Source: Aselliscus stoliczkanus
Taxonomy: Eukaryota; Chordata; Mammalia; Chiroptera; Hipposideridae
DNA length: 64,000 nt
NCBI GenBank assembly: GCA_033961575.1
Contig: CM066727.1
Coordinates: 116,610,434 to 116,674,433 of the forward strand
Direction: 5' to 3'
Within the stretch, counting starts at the first letter, position 1. The number at the start of each line of letters is the position of its first letter. Shown piece by piece: positions 46,505 through 58,484 of this stretch. A program made the translations under genes and the position numbers. The notes below the pieces were generated by a model. It was not told the origin of the DNA and searched no databases. It was given only the letters and a program-made list of their open reading frames with translations.

Positions 46505-46620
46505 TAATTGCTTCTGAAGAGGGAGGCAGAGGAGGAGGAGAAGGAGGAGGAGGAGGAGGAGGAGGAGGAGGAGGAGAAGGAGGAGGAGGGGGAGGGGGAG
46601 GGGGAGGAGGAGGAGAGAAA
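46505..46620. repeat. (GGA)n purine tract with G-rich core
   Basis: Mostly GGA and GAA repeats with 'gggggagggggaggggg' near 46586-46603. Could form a quadruplex or triplex. The open frames over it (Gly, Pro or Leu runs) are artefacts of the repeat. Confidence 0.96.
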
Positions 46621-46639
46621 AAGAGTGACCTGACAGTGC

Positions 46640-47830
46640 AGAAACCTGGTCCGCACTCCCTGACCTGGGTGACCCGGTTAACTTCATCAGTCCTGTTGAT
46701 TGCAGGTACCTTTGATTGGATGTGACCAGAATGGCATTTCACCTTTGTGGCAACCCTCCCCCAAGCTCTTAAGGTCATCAAAAACAAGAAAAGTCTGAGA
46801 AACTGTAATAGACCAGAAAGGACTAAGGAGACATGACAAATAAAAGTAACATGGGACCCTGGATGAGATCCTCCAACAGAAAAAGGGCACTAGGGACAAA
46901 CCAGTGAAATCTGGACATACTATGGAGTTTAGTTCAAAGTCATGTGTCATCGTCGGTTCCTCCAAAGGTGCCACACAAATGGAAGATGTGAACAATGGGA
47001 AACTGAGTGAGGGACTCAATTTCTCAGTCATTTCTCAATTGCTTTCATGGACCTCTCTGTATTATCTTTGCAACTTTTCTATCTAAACCTATCCTAAAAT
47101 TAAAAGTGTATAACAAATAATGTGTAAAAATAAATGACACCACCAAACGCTGGATTCCTCATACAGTGCTGGAGGGAATGTAAAATGGTACAACCACTTT
47201 GGAAGACAGTTTAGCAGTTTTTTTAAATAATTAAAAATGAAACTAGGACATGACCCAGCAATTACACTCCTGGATATCTCTCCCTGAGAAATGAAAGAAA
47301 ACTATTTTCCCACAAAATCCTGCGTGGCGATGTTTCTAGAGGCATTATTTGTAGTAGCCCCCGACTGGAAACAACCCAGGTGTCCTCCATTGTGGGAATG
47401 GATATTTCATGCCATGGAATATCACTCAGTGATAAAAAGGAATGAACTATTAATACATACGACAATCTGAGTGACTCTCCAGAGAATATTGGTGAATGAA
47501 AAAAGCCTATCCCAAAGGTGCACATAATATAAGATTCTATCACAGACCATTCTTGAAATGACAACGTTATAGAAATGGAGGATAATGGTGGTTAAGGAGG
47601 GGCAGGATGGAAGGGAGTAGGTGTGATTATTTAAGGGCAACATTAAGGATCCCCGTGATGGTGGAAACATTCTATCTGGACTGTATCAGTGTCCATGCCC
47701 TGGATATAATACTGTACTATCTAACATTGTAAGATGTTACTATTGGGTACAGGGACACAGGACATCTGCGTGTTATATCCTAAGCTGTATGTGACTCTAT
47801 TTTCTCAAAAAAAGTTCAATTAAAATCATT
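46640..47830 (+). mobile_element. Composite L1M 3' ends (B copy of an inverted pair)
   Basis: 46640-47095 reads as the 3' UTR and end of an old L1 ('gcaacttttctatctaaacc' near 47070). 47105-47600 reads as the ORF2 C-terminus of another, and 47600-47830 as its 3' UTR and end. The same two-part arrangement is found inverted at 11.69-13.79 kb. Relative to that copy a segment of about 75 bp is missing near 46770. Confidence 0.8.
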
Positions 47831-49870
47831 TTTAGAAAATTACCTATTGATGAAATAGATGGGCTTTTAATTTGAATTACTTTATGGACCTGTGCATGAT
47901 GTTACTGGTTATTAGAATTAGATGAGGAGCAGTAGCCATTCTATTCCTGATTTTCATTTTTACAGAAGTAATGCTGGGAAATTTTGTTCACATAAATAAG
48001 TTTGGAAGGAGTTTTATTATAGCAATGTGATTTGAGTTTCTGAACTCTTTCCAAGTTCTATGCCAAAAATAACATACTGCTCTATCATCAAGAATTATTT
48101 TTAATAATCTATCAGCTGACAGCTCGATTAGGTACTCCTCTGATATCATTGAAAGCAAAGAATTAGAAAACATCTGACTTACAAATACCTATTATCCAGC
48201 TTTTGTGGTCATTAACTTTCTCTGTTTCTGAGAAGCCACCTAAAATGCTTTATCAAGACTCATCAAATGATTATTAATTATCCTTTTTATTCTTTTTCTT
48301 AGAGGTACCTTCTAATTTGATATGCTTAGAGTTACATACATTGAAATATTGGTCATTTCAATACACATTTGCCAAAATTTTTTATAAATTACTTTATATT
48401 ATCATATGCTTTATTTTGATTGTTGCCAAACTTTTAAAAGCTACAGATTTAACACATTCAACTTATGAATAACATCTGCAATTTAGCCTAATTAAAGGCA
48501 GTCATCATTGTAAAATTAATCATCCAGAGTAGATTTATTCTCTATCCAAAAAACAAAACGCACCTAAGTTTATATTTTTCAATCCAAATCAATGTGTATT
48601 AATATATGTCCCCATGACAAATATTCTACATTTTGATTCAAGGTGATAGCTAGATGATAATCAATTAGATAGATACATAGATAGATAGATGACTGAGAGA
48701 GATAGGGCTTGAAGTTTTCCCATGAATTTATCACCTGGGTGAAGTAAGGCACCATCACCTTTAGTATTTCTTACCTTCATTCACTTGATTTTCATGGAAT
48801 TTACATGATGGCAATACAAGTATGTTCTTTGACAATCATTGGGGGATGAATGGGAAGATTCGTTAAAGAAAAATGATCACTTTTATGGCATCACTATATA
48901 TCCTCACAATCTATCTGAATTCACGATACTCCCCAAATGGGCCAGAGTACCTTGTTTCTAATGCCATGCTTTGCCCTTAACAGAAATATGTATAAGATAG
49001 AGAAAGACACAAAGCTCCTTATGTTGTCTTCATTAATATTTTTAGTTGTCCTTGGATGCCATGGAGGTTCTTCTGCTTAGCCTAATGCACCGTATAAGTT
49101 TTGGGATAGATACGAGTTAATATATTTTTTCTTTTTTGTAAAGTGGGCCAAAGGTTACTGAGAAAGAGCAGACCTGACCCTCCAACTGTAGGCACATTGT
49201 CAAGCAGATGAGTTTTAGGGAAGGGTCAAGGAATGGGACCAAAGATCTGGAAGTTGATTCCCTTAAAGCAGTCCATGCCTGAATGGCGCTTGGAAACTCC
49301 CCGTCTCCTCAGGGACAGTCACACTCCAGTTGGTGAACCACAGTCTCCCTTCTTGTAGGCCCCACACAGAAACAGGTGTATCGAGACCTACGAGGTCTTC
49401 TGAGCTTAACAAGGACCTTCACACCCACCGTTTCACTGTTGTTTGAGCCCTAACCAATGAGCACACCTAGTTGGTGACCAGTGCTGAAGCTTACACTAAG
49501 CGCAAGGGTGAGACACTAAGAAAGAGAAACCAAATGTCTTTAGGAAGTAACATCCCATGACAAGAGGCCAGCTGTACACACATGAAGCAAACACACCGCG
49601 CATGAAATGCGCATAAGAATACAGCAAAGACATTTACACTTCTTATTGGAAGGGAGGGAGGAGACTGTTAGCGAGGTTGAAGGAACTGGAAATACAGGGT
49701 CCCAAAGATTGGGGAGTTTCAGGAGGATTTGCATTTGTTTCAGAGATTCACAAATGGGCATACCTTTTAAAAACATCCACAGCTATCTCTTGGTAAATGA
49801 AAATGTTTTTGCTATTCTTTCCTATCCACAGATAAGATCTTATTTTTGCGCCAGACTTTTTTTTCAATGC
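47831..49870. other. Single-copy AT-rich DNA, no gene recognised
   Basis: No young repeat and no frame above 88 codons. A short (GATA)n lies at 48660-48690. I see nothing I can name. Confidence 0.5.
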
Positions 49871-49871
49871 T

Positions 49872-49907
49872 AGGATGGAGGGGGGAAGGGAAGGAAGGAG
49901 GGGGGGG

Positions 49908-49961
<54 letters not shown>

Positions 49962-50030
49962 AAGGAAGAAAAGAAAAAAGGGAGGGAGGAAGGAAGGAAG
50001 AAAGGAAAGAAGAAAGGATGGAAGACAACT
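49872..50030. repeat. Purine tract: (GA)n and (GGAA)n
   Basis: An uninterrupted A/G strand of about 150 bases with GGGGGGGG at 49899-49907, (GA)n at 49910-49960 and GGAA/AAAG units after. The Arg-Glu-rich frames over it are repeat artefacts. Confidence 0.95.
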
Positions 50031-50334
50031 GATTTGTCATCTTCCTGGAATTTCAGCTCAATTTCTGGACTGGTGGTAGTAAACGGGTTAATTTATACTA
50101 AAGTGTTAGTGGCTTACAACAGCTATACCCTCCGAAGATCCTTTCCAGCTCAAAGGCTCTGTAAAATGTCATGTACATTAGACAATCAAAGTAAAAAATA
50201 ATAATAATAATAATAAAAGAAATGTTAGATAAAGGGAATGGGGGTGATGACTGGTTCTCGTCACTCAGGTAATCCAATCAGGAAACTCCATGCAGTACCC
50301 AATTTATTGAGCACACCAATAGGGCCAGTAGGTG

Positions 50335-50356
50335 CCATCTGCCAGTAGATGGCGGT
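50335..50356 (+). promoter_or_regulatory. Candidate CTCF binding motif
   Basis: CCAGTAGATGGCGGT (50342-50356) fits the CTCF core CCASYAGRKGGCRSY at all 15 positions. It sits in a short inverted repeat, GCCATCT...AGATGGC (50335-50354), so a weaker match lies on the other strand. Binding is inferred from the motif alone. No SINE is visible here, so it is not one of the SINE-borne motifs. Confidence 0.6.
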
Positions 50357-51879
50357 CTTCATATTAACTGACTATTCACTATTCCTTTGCCAGGTATCAT
50401 TGGTAGGGTTGGTTGGCTTACTGCACAGGCGGAATAGGAAGCTACCTGCACAGTGTGTGGAGAGCCCTAGGTGAGATCTCCATCTGCTCAAAATGAGCTC
50501 CCTTATAGATCCTGCCGTTTATGTCTAAAATTCAAATTTATTCAACACTTTATATGTGTGTTGGGGAGGAGGTATTGTGGACGGCAAGCAGGAAGGGAAA
50601 CTGAGGTTAGTCATTAACACTTTAGCAGGAACTGATCTGGTATATTAACTCAGGAGTGAAAGGAACTTGAAAAAGTATAACAAGAGACTGACAGGTTCTA
50701 CGAAGAGGATCTCCACAGTTTTGGTGATTGTATAAGGTAGGACATTCTTTGTAAGCTGGAGTGCCATGTAGGCACTGGGCCCCTGAATTACAGTGTTTTT
50801 TTAATAAAGGTAAAAAGAAGTGGCAGAGGGAAACAGGTCAATTTTGCCTGTAGTCAGGCCTGACATACCCAGTGTTTCCTTCAGCTCCCATCTCATGATG
50901 GAGGACTTGCTTAAAAGTTTGCCAAATAGCCCAGAAAGCTCCTTACTCCTGGGCTCGCTCCAGAGGCTACATAATACCTTGTTGTTCTCTGGTGCCTGTG
51001 GCTCTGCATTTGTTTGGACCAGCATCTTCTTCATCTCTTAGCTGAGGAACCAAGGGACAAGGAATTTAAACTGAGACCTGAACTCAGAGTAAGAGATACA
51101 CCAACAAAGCAGCAGGAGAGAGGAGGGGAGAGTGTCCAGTCCAAGAAAGAGTTGTACAAACCCCCAGTCAGAGTGGGGAAGGGGGGCTGATCTGAAACAA
51201 CGCTAGCCAGGTTGTTTGACTATATCATGCATACAGTTATAAGCCATGACGAGACTATCCTTAGATTAAGATGGGGATTTTGAAGGCTGTAAAAACAGGG
51301 GAGAGATATGATGAGCTCTATGTTTTCTCAGGCTGCTGTGATTCCCAATGGACGTTGGAATGGAGAGGACTGAGAGTAGAGGCTAGAAGACCAGTGAGGA
51401 GCTTAGTAGAGAAATAGGGAATAGCCCTTTTTCTAAAAGGTTCACAGAGTGTCATCCACCCAGACTGGCTGGTGTGCGTCTTCCTGAAGAGAAGGAAGCC
51501 TGGGAGGTGAAGACAGAAGACAGGCCTGGGGTCCGGTGTAGGTCTACACCAGCCTGACCGTCCGGGGGCTGTCCTTTCTGGTCAGCACTCTTGCTAAGGT
51601 TTTCCAATCTGCACGCAGCAATTCAGGGTCAGTGCTGGGCAGGGTGTGCTTGGGAGCTATTGTGCTCTGTTCCATAATCAAGGACAGCTGGAGAGCCAGA
51701 GCCCTGCGTGTCCACCTCCCACACTGCCCAGAGCTGTTGGTTCCTTCCCCACCAACCAAGAGGAAGGTGTGGGAAGCTAGAGCTGAAGTCATGCAGGCTG
51801 GGGAGCCAGAGAAGGAAAGTTCATGCTTCGAAGAAAAATCCCAAGTCAGATAATTATTCTAAATGCACAGAAGAGTTAA
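50357..51879. other. Single-copy DNA, no gene recognised
   Basis: Frames to 82 codons on both strands, none with a domain. 50800-51040 has frames on both strands over the same bases, a sign of chance. Confidence 0.45.
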
Positions 51880-51919
51880 GAATGGATGCATATTTCATGC
51901 AGATCTGGCAAATTACAGG

Positions 51920-52150
51920 ACTGCAGAGCCATGTGGCGGAAAGAACAAAGGACCGAATGAGGAGAGCTTGGTCTATTCCTGGTTCTCCCCCAGCTTGCTG
52001 GGTGGCCGTGGATAAGACTTTTGACCTTTCTCTCTGTTTCCTCACTCACACAGATAATTGTATTTGTCACCTTTATCTTGCAAGGATGCTGTAAACCTCA
52101 AGCTCAAAAGGAAAGTGTTCTGGCAGTTAAAAAGCTTGATACAGAAGTGA
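51920..52150 (+). repeat. MIR SINE
   Basis: 'gagagcttggtctattcctg', 'gtggccgtggataagacttt', 'tctctctgtttcctcactca' and a weak tail follow MIR order in the forward direction. Confidence 0.7.
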
Positions 52151-52639
52151 GGCAGTGGTGTTGTTAGGACTGATAATCAGATGGCAGGGTTGGAAAAGAG
52201 CCTGGCTTTGTTTCCAGCTGTCAGTAATGTCATGTAGTGCTTTTCATTGGGAACCAAGCCTTCACATTCTAGCACCTCTTCAGAGGGTCATCCTGCAATG
52301 TCCCCCCACCAGAAGTTCTTTTCCTCTACTCACCCCTCATCTGCCCCTGCCCCTGCCCCCACAATCCCCAGATTCTTAAGACGGTTGTAACAGAGACACT
52401 GCAGACAGACGCATCTTCAATCAAATTCAAGAGCAGCTTTCCCCATTCTCTGCTAAAGTCAGTTAAGAAATCCCTCAAATACAGGAGGTGACTACCACAT
52501 TTAAGCCAGCCATGGAACAGTGTTTGAACAGAAGAGCTCTCTACCAATGCGAAATAGGAAAATGTATGAGATAGACAGTGAGTGCACCAGAAGTTTTCAT
52601 CTGTATTCTCTAGAAATTATTGAAACCCAATACCTTAGT

Positions 52640-53041
52640 TAAAGCAGCACCCTCTCCCCTTCCCCTTAACCACAAGCACATGCCCATTTCATTTTCTTCA
52701 GACATTTACCACGTCTGAACTTTTTTACCCATTTTTCATTGTCTATCTCTTCACTAAAAGGCAAGCTCCTTAAGTTGAGAAACCATGTTTGTCTTATTCA
52801 ACACTGTATCTCCAATACCTAAAATTGTGTCTGGCACACAGTAGGTGCTCAGAAAATATTTGATTGACTGAATGAAGGTTGTCTTTTTCTAGTTTGTGAA
52901 CTGTCTTATTATCTGTCTCCGCCCACCAGAATACAAAATCCGTAAGGGCAACGACCTTGACTCCTGTTCTTCATGATATCCTCACCACCTAGAACCTCAA
53001 ACATTAGAAACGTGATGAATGAATGAATGAATGAATGAATA
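52640..53041 (+). repeat. Two L2 3' ends in tandem
   Basis: First unit ends 'ctggcacacagtaggtgctc' and 'tgattgactgaatga' (52835-52877). The second has 'ccaccagaatacaaaatcc' and ends in (GAAT)n (53008-53041). Both run forward. Confidence 0.83.
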
Positions 53042-53129
53042 TAGGCTGAGGAGTCCAGGAAAAAATTCTTGGAGGAAAAGGAATCTGAGCTGGTCTTGGA
53101 AGGATTAGTAGAGTTTGGATATCATCATC

Positions 53130-53280
53130 ATTTTAATCTTATTCTGTGAGACCTGATATTAATGATAATGTGCTAACATTTACAGAGTTCTTGTTAGTGT
53201 GAGGCATTATCTTGGGCACTTTATGACCATGTTTTACATTCCAGAGAACATATTTAAACCAGCTTATAAGTCAACCTGAA
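53130..53280 (-). repeat. MIR fragment
   Basis: 'gctaacatttacagagttct' and 'aggcattatcttgggcactt' are MIR end motifs in reverse. Diverged. Confidence 0.65.
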
Positions 53281-53785
53281 ATAATTTTCTTCATTAAAAA
53301 ATAAATCGGTTTTGACACATTCTTGTCATGGAAGTCAGCCATTGTTGCAGTGATGCTGCGAACAGCTGCAGTCCAGAGGAAGCCAGAGGCGGCTCCTCCT
53401 GCCTGCTGTTTAGGCAGCTGGCAGGTTAACACAGACCACCCCAGACCCTGCAGCTCTCAGCAGCTGCCTGAGCGGATGGAAGTTCTGCTGCCCGTAGAGT
53501 CCAGCAGATGAGACCAAAGGGAGTGGACGTGGCACTGGGGTGGCCTGTGTATGTCAGCCCTACCGTGGAGGAAGTTTCTTAATCCCTAAAGGTCAACCAG
53601 TTCGCACGGTTCAGATGGGAAGTCTTCAAATATTGTAGCAAGGGCCTCTCTGTATTGTGCCTCCAGCCAGGTACTATGGGGGCCATCCCAACTGCTGGCG
53701 CGAGTGGCGTCTGCGGCATGGCTTCACTATAGCCCTCACTTTTCATACTTCTTTTAGCCCCTTTGGAGGTTACAAAACCAAATTC
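53281..53785. other. Single-copy DNA, no gene recognised
   Basis: A 62-codon frame at 53323-53511 has no domain. No repeat recognised. Confidence 0.45.
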
Positions 53786-53789
53786 CTAG

Positions 53790-53930
53790 ATTTGTAGAAT
53801 GTTGGAGCTGGAAGGAGCCATAGAGATTATTTAGACCGAGCCGCTCATTTGGGGACGTCGCCCTGCCCCAGGCCACACAGCCAGTTGATGGGGCCTAAGG
53901 TCTGTTAACTCGATGGCTGGTGCACTTGGG
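53790..53930 (-). repeat. MIR-like fragment
   Basis: 'gaatgttggagctggaagga', 'gccccaggccacacagcc' follow a MIR-class repeat in reverse. Confidence 0.65.
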
Positions 53931-54239
53931 TCAGTTTTGTTCTAAACAGGTTTTTGCAGTATGATTATTAGCAGTTCTGCTGTTTTCATGTTTTTCCCAA
54001 ACAGCAGTAATTAGTATATTATTAACAATACTATTATTAATACTGTTATCAATCGAGCATTTATCTGTCAGATTAGGGTTCTTTTTAGCATTTGCACTCT
54101 TATGGTAATAAGTTTGCATTTATTCAGAATGATGGTAGTGTCAGGTTGAAAGGAATATCTACTGAATGGAACTCCTTGTAGAAATTATAATTTTTCTATC
54201 ATTTAAAATGTAATTCATTACTCTCACCACAAAAAACAA

Positions 54240-54425
54240 ACACAATTAAAATTTTCTTGGGAGGTAGCATATTATAATAGAAAATTCTCAGGCTTTAGGA
54301 GCAGAAAATTTGTGTTCTAGTTAAATTTAGATTCCACTATCTTCTAAATGTGTGATGTCAGGTACGTTGCTTAATATCCTGGAGTTTCTGACCCCTCATC
54401 TTTAAATCAGGGTTAACGAAACTGA
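54240..54425 (+). repeat. MIR SINE
   Basis: 'tcaggctttaggagcagaaa', 'tgtgatgtcaggtacgttgc', 'ctcatctttaaatcagggtt' follow MIR order forward. Confidence 0.75.
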
Positions 54426-54959
54426 ATCCATATGCTTTGTACCATGTTACCCTGCCACCCCAGCCATAAGACTTGGATCAGAGATGGACCCATGCGATGC
54501 TCTATAGAATGCCAGCTGCCTCAGAGTTAGGCTGCTGAGACTGGCCCCTGAGAGTCTCCTGATTGGATAATGAGTAAATCATCCAAGCAGCCAGCAGGGC
54601 ATGTAAATATGAGATACTCTGAGAGGACAGAGAGTGAGGTGGTCCAGAAACTTGGAGACACAGAGATGGGAGCCATAGAAGCCATACATAAACAGAAACA
54701 TCAGGGCACAGGAAACAAGGGTGGGAAGAAAATTGTCATCTGGTAGCAGCAGTAAAGATAAATAATTTAGGGGATACTGTGGCCCCCAGACCTTCCACAG
54801 GCAGCTCTGGCCCTACTATCTCAGCATATTCTGGCAGCTGCTTTTAAAAATGAGTTCTGAGTATCTTGTAGAGCTAAATAGAGAAAAAAATAAAACGTGG
54901 CCTCTCCCCTCAGGGAGTGCTTAATCTCTCATTCTCATAAAAATCAAGCTAGTAAAGAA

Positions 54960-55135
54960 CACATGAAATAAGAGTCTAGTAGCTAAAGCCCCACGCTTCG
55001 TAAATGAGCAGAAAGGGACTTAATTCCTAGCTCTTCCATCTGCTAACGATGTAAGCTTGGAAGAATTTCTTGATCTCACCAGGGCTCCTCATTTCATCTA
55101 CAAAAAGGGCACAACGATAGAGCCTAGACATGGGG
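54960..55135 (+). repeat. MIR SINE
   Basis: 'cctagctcttccatctgcta', 'ctcatttcatctacaaaaag' follow MIR order forward. Diverged. Confidence 0.68.
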
Positions 55136-56195
55136 TGGGCCATGAGGACTAATGGAGGAAGGACAACTTTTGTTTTTAGAAATCCTTAGATCAATGGCAT
55201 TGCCTCGATCACAGCCACATCTCTTGTCCTGTTCACATCCCTGGGTCAGCCATCATGCTGGGGTTCTGCCTTCCTTTGCTGTGAGATGTGGACAAGCGGA
55301 AGAGGGAGAGAAGACCAAGGAAAACTGGTAAAGAAAGCTGCCTCTAGTAATCACAGGGGAGGAAAGCCCACAGCCCAACTTAATAAAAGGAAAATCACTC
55401 TCTGAGCCCTTCTGGAGTCCCCTGGCCTCATGCACCCGAGGCTGCACTTTCCCTCCCCAGCACCAGGCCTCCCCTCAGCAGCCTCTGTGTGCTGGAGAGA
55501 GGACCTGGGACCGGGATGCTCCAGCTGCAAGCAAGTTCCTAGAAAGTCCGATGAAATGGATGTCATTCCTTTGCTGTGAGTAATCGGCCCCAACAAAGCC
55601 CACTGGTATTTCCGCGTCGTTCCCAGTGCCCAGAGCTGGGTCCAGCAGCACAGCAGCTGCAGGGAGTGGAATGCAGCTCGGCACTGGGTCCCGGATTTAA
55701 CCTTCGGGAAAGACTCTTGGTCCGGAAGTGGGGAGGCACTCCGAAGGTCATCTCATGCCTGCCCCTGCCTCAGGGCCCAAATATTTTAAAATCTGGGTGT
55801 TTGGGGACCCCTTAAAACCCATCCAAGTGTGAAGACCAGGGGAGTCAGGCTGGGGACAGGAAAACGATGTCCCTTTATCTTCTCTTTGACCTTCTACTAA
55901 AAGGGGCTGCAGGAGAGGGGAAGAAATAGAGAAAGAGCAGCTCAGCCCCCCACAATGTCTCTACACACCCCCACCCCGTCCCCGTCCCATCTTTCTCTAC
56001 TTTGGCGTCTAGTCCCTGCAACCCCTGTATTTTTCCTCTTCTGGGCCACTAATCAAGAGTCCATCGCAGCCACCATTCCTGGAAGCTCAGAGCTACAGAG
56101 CTATTCCTCATTCTCTCCAAATCGGGGCATCAAGGGTTTCCCTGCGAGCACCCATGGGCCCAGGTCGTATGCACTGGGGGACCATGTCTTTTGCC
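55136..56195. other. Single-copy DNA, no gene recognised
   Basis: GC-richer stretch with overlapping frames on both strands (60-81 codons), none with a domain and all mutually exclusive. Confidence 0.45.
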
Positions 56196-56199
56196 TTAG

Positions 56200-56330
56200 C
56201 TCCTCTGTGCTCACAGCCGCCCTGGTGAGAGGTGTTATTATCTCATCTTCACTAACAAGGAAACTGAGGCACAGCAAAAATAAATGATTTGCTTACGATC
56301 CTGCAGCCGGCCTTTCCACTTCCTGGACAA
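56200..56330 (-). repeat. MIR SINE
   Basis: 'gaggtgttattatctcatct', 'aaggaaactgaggcacagc', 'cttacgatcctgcagccgg' are reverse MIR. A 158-codon minus-strand frame (56252-56728) overlaps this, which argues against it being a gene. Confidence 0.78.
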
Positions 56331-56440
56331 ACCCTCTGGGCCCTCCAGGCCGATTTTCCAGGGACAGCAGCCTCAATTGCTCCCTGTTTCTCCGCAGACT
56401 CCCATTGCAAATAAAACAATGGCACCCTCGCAGGCCACAC

Positions 56441-56508
56441 GCCACAGCTAACTGCTCCAAAGCCTTCATAGGACGCCACAGCTAACTGCTCCAAAGCCTT
56501 CATAGGAC
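56441..56508. repeat. 34-bp perfect tandem duplication
   Basis: Two adjacent identical 34-base units, 56441-56474 and 56475-56508, beginning GCCACAGCTAACTGCTCC and ending CATAGGAC. Recent local duplication in otherwise single-copy DNA. Confidence 0.95.
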
Positions 56509-57008
56509 GACCTCTAAAATGTCCTCTCCAAGATGGTGATGCTTGCCCCCACCCCCGCGTAATTTTAAGGCAGGCCTTGTCGCTCCACAGAGTGAAACTC
56601 CTGGGCAGGCGGATTTCCTCTGCCTGTCCTGTCTGCATAATTCCCGAGCTCCCTGCAAGGCCCCCTGTAAGCAATAGCCCTGCAAGGAGCCCTGGAAGGG
56701 GAGGGGATCCAGGGTCAGTGCCCCTCAAACCAGGTATCCTGTAAATACCCCGATCATTTCAAATTTCCCAGGGTGTAACAGCTCTCAGTTGCCATAAGGA
56801 AAGAAGAGTCTTGTAAGCACACAGTCGCCTGTGGTCAGGGGGATGATCTCAAACTGCTAGTTCCTGGGCTAGCAGCCAGCTGCCTTGGATGGTCAGAAGG
56901 TGAAATTTGAATGCTCGTGAATGGAGAGCGGAAGTGCAGCAAGGCTGAGTTAAACCCATTCATGAAAAAGATCTGTCTCACTTCCTCATTGCCAGGAGTC
57001 GAGTGTGG

Positions 57009-57009
<1 letters not shown>

Positions 57010-57058
<49 letters not shown>
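57010..57058. repeat. (TG)n microsatellite
   Basis: About 23 TG dinucleotides, probably polymorphic, able to adopt Z-DNA. Confidence 0.98.
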
Positions 57059-57061
<3 letters not shown>

Positions 57062-57248
57062 CTTTCTGTCTCACTTCTTGTCCCACCCCTCCTCTTTTCT
57101 TTCTTTTTTTTTTTCCTCTCTCCACAAAATCTCAAGTTCATCCTCAGGAAACGGCCAAAGAATGTGTAGCTAGTCTGTGGTTTGCTGAAAAAAGAAAGAA
57201 AAAGAAAGAGATTCTACAAAGGCAATACTCTACCTCCCTGAAAAAAAG

Positions 57249-57299
<51 letters not shown>
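57249..57299. repeat. (CT)n microsatellite
   Basis: About 24 CT dinucleotides, 190 bp from the (TG)n tract. Confidence 0.98.
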
Positions 57300-57300
<1 letters not shown>

Positions 57301-57644
57301 AGCATTCAATATTAGGATTTTGAAAGAATAAAAGTATGATTTCCAGTCTGCCCTCCAATTCCCAGGTCATGCTGCACCCCTCCCCCAGCTGTCCTCACCC
57401 CCAGTCCCTATGGTTTGAGATTGGCAGGGTGAGCCTCACGTGGGGGATGAGCTCAGTCATAGGTGGAGTGGGAGGGTGGTCAAGGCTGACCCAAGGGGTG
57501 CTTCTATGAGGTTTAACTCAAGGCTTTCCCTTTGGGGAGAAATTCACTGCTGTCCAGCTAAGCTCTGCCTCAGGGGACGACACGGTACCTCTGGGGAGGC
57601 CACCCCTGTCACTAGGAGAATGGCTTCCAAGCTTTCAGAAGGCT

Positions 57645-57795
57645 GCTCTGTAGCTGTGAAACCTGGGGCCACTTAACCTCCCAGAGCCTCAGTCTCCTTT
57701 TCTGTAAAGTGGGGATAATGATAATAGTCCCCTCTTCATAGGGTTGCTTCAATGATTAAGATAATATACACGAAGGGCTTAATTAGCACAAGGTG
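57645..57795 (+). repeat. MIR SINE
   Basis: 'tgaaacctggggccacttaa', 'gagcctcagtctccttttct', 'gtaaagtggggataatgata', 'atagggttgcttcaatgatt': a good forward MIR core. Confidence 0.9.
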
Positions 57796-58345
57796 TAGTG
57801 ATGGGAAATGTCATGTTGTTTTATTGAATGCCTCCAAGACAGGGAACTCACTGCATCCGCAGGCAATCTGCTCCATTTTTAGCAGCCCCATAATGACACT
57901 ACCAGCTCTGCCAGGCTTTCTGAGTCTCGGGAGGGAGAAGTCACTGCCTTTGCCTTTAGGAAGAGAAACTGGGATGACTACCAAGGAAAAAATACATGTC
58001 CAACTCAGCAGGACCCGCTCTGGTTCACTGGGGCCTTACAGCCACTAGCGTATCTCAGGGAAGAAGGGTGAAGCAACGTCTCTGAAATGATTAATTGGAA
58101 CAGGAGATCTTAAGTTCAAAGCAACTTCCAGTTGTTTCTTTCGGACTCTAGCCAAGAAGTGCTTAGTAGGCATCTGCGATGATCTCGGAGTAGTCTGGGA
58201 GGAGGCGCACCTCTCCCCACAGCTTAGTTCCCCTCCTTGGGTACAGCAGGTGGAAGGGCATGTAGGTACTTTCCCCGCCCTGTGAAATCTCATTCTCGCT
58301 GATCCTGCACGTTTGTAAAAACTCTCATGACAATTGCTATTCATG
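57796..58345. other. Single-copy DNA, no gene recognised
   Basis: Frames of 98-99 codons (57752-58048 plus, 58045-58344 minus) lack domains. Confidence 0.45.
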
Positions 58346-58374
58346 AAGTCCTCTCAATGAGGGAGTGAAGTCAT

Positions 58375-58480
58375 CTGGACAGGTATTAGCCTTCTCCCCA
58401 TTTTACAGATGACAGAACTGATGCCCAGAGCAACCCTGGTGGTGGAATGTGAGGGTGCTGGAATTCTCCAAGCTGCTATC
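58375..58480 (-). repeat. MIR fragment
   Basis: 'cttctccccattttacagat', 'gacagaactgatgcccagag' are reverse MIR core motifs. Confidence 0.72.
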
Positions 58481-58484
58481 TGTG

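Noticed and set aside
46476..46787. Pro-rich, Leu-rich and Gly-rich frames
   Set aside because: Translations of the (GGA)n microsatellite.
49846..50201. Arg-Glu-rich frames
   Set aside because: Translations of the (GA)n purine tract.
56252..56728. 158-codon minus-strand open frame
   Set aside because: It overlaps a MIR and a 34-bp tandem duplication, and shows no domain.
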